NCBI GenBank assembly: GCA_947498455.1
Contig: CANMKK010000002.1
Location: 1 to 64,000, forward strand
Source of the DNA: an uncultured Aquimarina sp.
Lineage (GTDB): Bacteria > Bacteroidota > Bacteroidia > Flavobacteriales > Flavobacteriaceae
Direction: 5' to 3'
Length of the DNA stretch: 64,000 bases
Shown here: positions 62,990 through 64,000 of the stretch, piece by piece
Position numbering within the stretch: the first letter of the stretch is position 1
Layout of the letters: each line of letters begins with the position of its first letter
Program-made: the position numbers and the translations under genes
Notes under the pieces: generated by a model
The model's input: only the letters and a program-made list of their open reading frames with translations
Told to the model about the DNA's origin: nothing
Databases searched by the model: none

Positions 62990-63115
62990 TGCCCCTTTCT
63001 AAAAAAAATCTCTTTCGTTTAATCTAAAATTTGTTGAAAACTTTTACTAAAAATAACACGAGTGTTCAATAATTAAAGTAGATCAACCGTTTTAGCTTGC
63101 TCATTTATAATGATC

Positions 63116-63123
63116 CAAAGGTA
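63116..63123 (-). promoter_or_regulatory. Candidate -7 element for the HU/SPOR gene
   Basis: The minus strand reads TACCTTTG, a full match to TAnnTTTG, 127 bases before the start codon in the divergent region with dprA. No -33 box is evident. Confidence 0.3.
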
Positions 63124-63215
63124 TAGAAAAATGAGAATGAATTTTAACTAAACCCTTTGATTTTATTAACAGTTTTGATTTTTTTCGTTTCTTGTACTGA
63201 CTTAGAATAGATTAG

Positions 63216-64000
63216 ATGACTACAGAAAAATTAATTGCCTTACTTACGCTAAAAAAAGCCCCTAATCTGGGAGATAGTTCTATTAAAAAACTGATACGAG
63301 AAGTTGGATCTGCTGAGGGTGTTTTGCAGGAGAGGGCAGAAAAGTTGTTGGCAATTGATGGAATCGGTTCTGTGAAAATAAAAGAATTACATAATCCTGT
63401 GCACAGAAATGAGGCAGAAAATGAGTTGCGATTTATAAAGGATAATAGTATTAATTATGTAGGATATGATGAGACTTCTTATCCTGATAAATTAAAATAC
63501 TGCCTTGATAGTCCCGTAGTATTATTTAGTAAAGGGAATATTGATTTAAAAAATAAAAAAATGCTTAGCATAGTTGGTACCAGAAAAGTTACGAGCTATG
63601 GTGTGCAATTTTGCGAAGAATTAATTGAAACAATCGTTCCGTTTAACCCAGTTATCGTTTCTGGATTTGCCTATGGTATTGATATAACAGCGCATAGGGC
63701 AGCGGTTAAGCACGATTTACAAACAATTGGTTGTCTTGCTCATGGATTAAATCAGGTATATCCTAAGGTGCATAAAAAATATATGCCTCAGATCGAAGAG
63801 AATGGAGGGTTCTTTACGGATTTTTGGAGTACTGATACATTCGATAGAAAGAATTTTTTAGGGCGAAACCGAATTATAGCCGGTTTAAGTGAGGCTACTA
63901 TCGTAGTAGAAAGTGCGGATAAAGGAGGTTCGTTAGTTACTGCTGAAATTGCAAACTCATATAACCGGGAAGTCTTTGCGGTACCTGGTAGAGCTGGAGA
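63216..64000 (+). CDS. dprA: DNA-processing protein DprA (5' part, cut by the window end)
   Basis: The first 261 residues of DprA, which binds incoming single-stranded DNA and loads RecA during natural transformation. Beginning at ATG 63216 it reads MTTEKLIALLTLKKAPNLG. A helix-hairpin-helix-like N-terminal part (about 10-65) is followed by the Rossmann-like domain: YPDKLKYCLDSPVVLF, SIVGTRKVTSYG, SGFAYGIDITAH, FLGRNRIIAGLSEATIVVE (in parts), with the conserved GTR, SG-x-A-x-G-I-D and GRNR-x-I. The end of the gene lies outside the window. Confidence 0.93.
   Translation, partial: MTTEKLIALLTLKKAPNLGDSSIKKLIREVGSAEGVLQERAEKLLAIDGIGSVKIKELHNPVHRNEAENELRFIKDNSINYVGYDETSYPDKLKYCLDSPVVLFSKGNIDLKNKKMLSIVGTRKVTSYGVQFCEELIETIVPFNPVIVSGFAYGIDITAHRAAVKHDLQTIGCLAHGLNQVYPKVHKKYMPQIEENGGFFTDFWSTDTFDRKNFLGRNRIIAGLSEATIVVESADKGGSLVTAEIANSYNREVFAVPGRAG

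Noticed and set aside
1-64000. tRNA or rRNA genes, CRISPR arrays, transposase, integrase or phage genes
   Set aside because: I looked for cloverleaf-like sequences, regular direct repeats with spacers, and the usual protein motifs, and saw none. Detection by eye is limited.

Overview
The window is low-GC DNA that reads as a chromosome segment of a gliding, probably marine member of the Flavobacteriaceae (Bacteroidota). The grounds are type IX secretion and gliding parts (a SprE/PorW-like lipoprotein), secreted proteins with C-terminal sorting-type tails (a GH18 chitinase and a delta-60 repeat protein), flavobacterial DUF families (DUF6341, DUF6427, DUF4254, DUF5687, DUF4292, DUF6168-like), TAnnTTTG-type promoter elements, absence of clear Shine-Dalgarno sites, and an ATP synthase operon that lacks the beta and epsilon genes. 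The genus cannot be fixed from the sequence; Aquimarina-like is a guess. Family names were assigned by eye from motifs and memory; no search was run.

Layout. 1-454: tail of a possible gene cut by the window edge, a damaged dispersed repeat and a leader. 455-16598: surface polysaccharide cluster on the plus strand (Wzx flippase, UDP-galactopyranose mutase, four glycosyltransferases, three polymerase/ligase-type membrane proteins, two paralogous phosphoglycosyl transferases, UDP-glucose dehydrogenase, UDP-glucuronate decarboxylase). Its enzymes point to Galf, GlcA and Xyl as building sugars. 16746-21373: purD, a J-domain/KTSC protein and two DEAD-box helicases. 21727-26805: DUF6341 and DUF6427 membrane proteins, a candidate restriction-modification pair, DUF4254, a family 9 glycosyltransferase and a small lipoprotein. 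26913-32208: a PaaE-like reductase, then a PadR regulator with two related membrane genes (the second frameshifted) and a DUF5687/ABC transporter pair. 32237-36761: the delta-60 protein and SprE. 36782-43087: bactofilin, AtpZ/AtpI-like proteins and atpB-E-F-H-A-G.

43735-48399 is the most interesting block: a compact class I lanthipeptide cluster made of a precursor with a GG leader, a LanC cyclase, and a LanB dehydratase split into separate glutamylation (about 750 aa) and elimination (about 290 aa) proteins. No transporter, leader peptidase or immunity gene is next to it. 48752-50485 is the chitinase, followed by about 1 kb of non-coding, repeat-rich DNA. 51536-59339 carries a lipoprotein, a second flippase, dut, a sugar nucleotidyltransferase, a TPR protein, DUF4292, an EnvC-like protein and a TSUP permease. 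59356-60136 is an ArsR/SRPBCC pair with two upstream dyads that look like operators. 60137-61085 is repeat-rich. The window ends with a thioesterase, an HU/SPOR protein and the start of dprA.

Structure between genes: a family of imperfectly palindromic MITE-like repeats with ATACGATTTACG ends (two adjacent full copies, one internally deleted copy, one end fragment); a second 161-179 bp direct repeat present twice; and several strong hairpins, some acting as terminators and some inside operons (lanA-lanC, atpE-atpF, atpA-atpG). I saw no tRNA, rRNA, CRISPR array, transposase or integrase gene.
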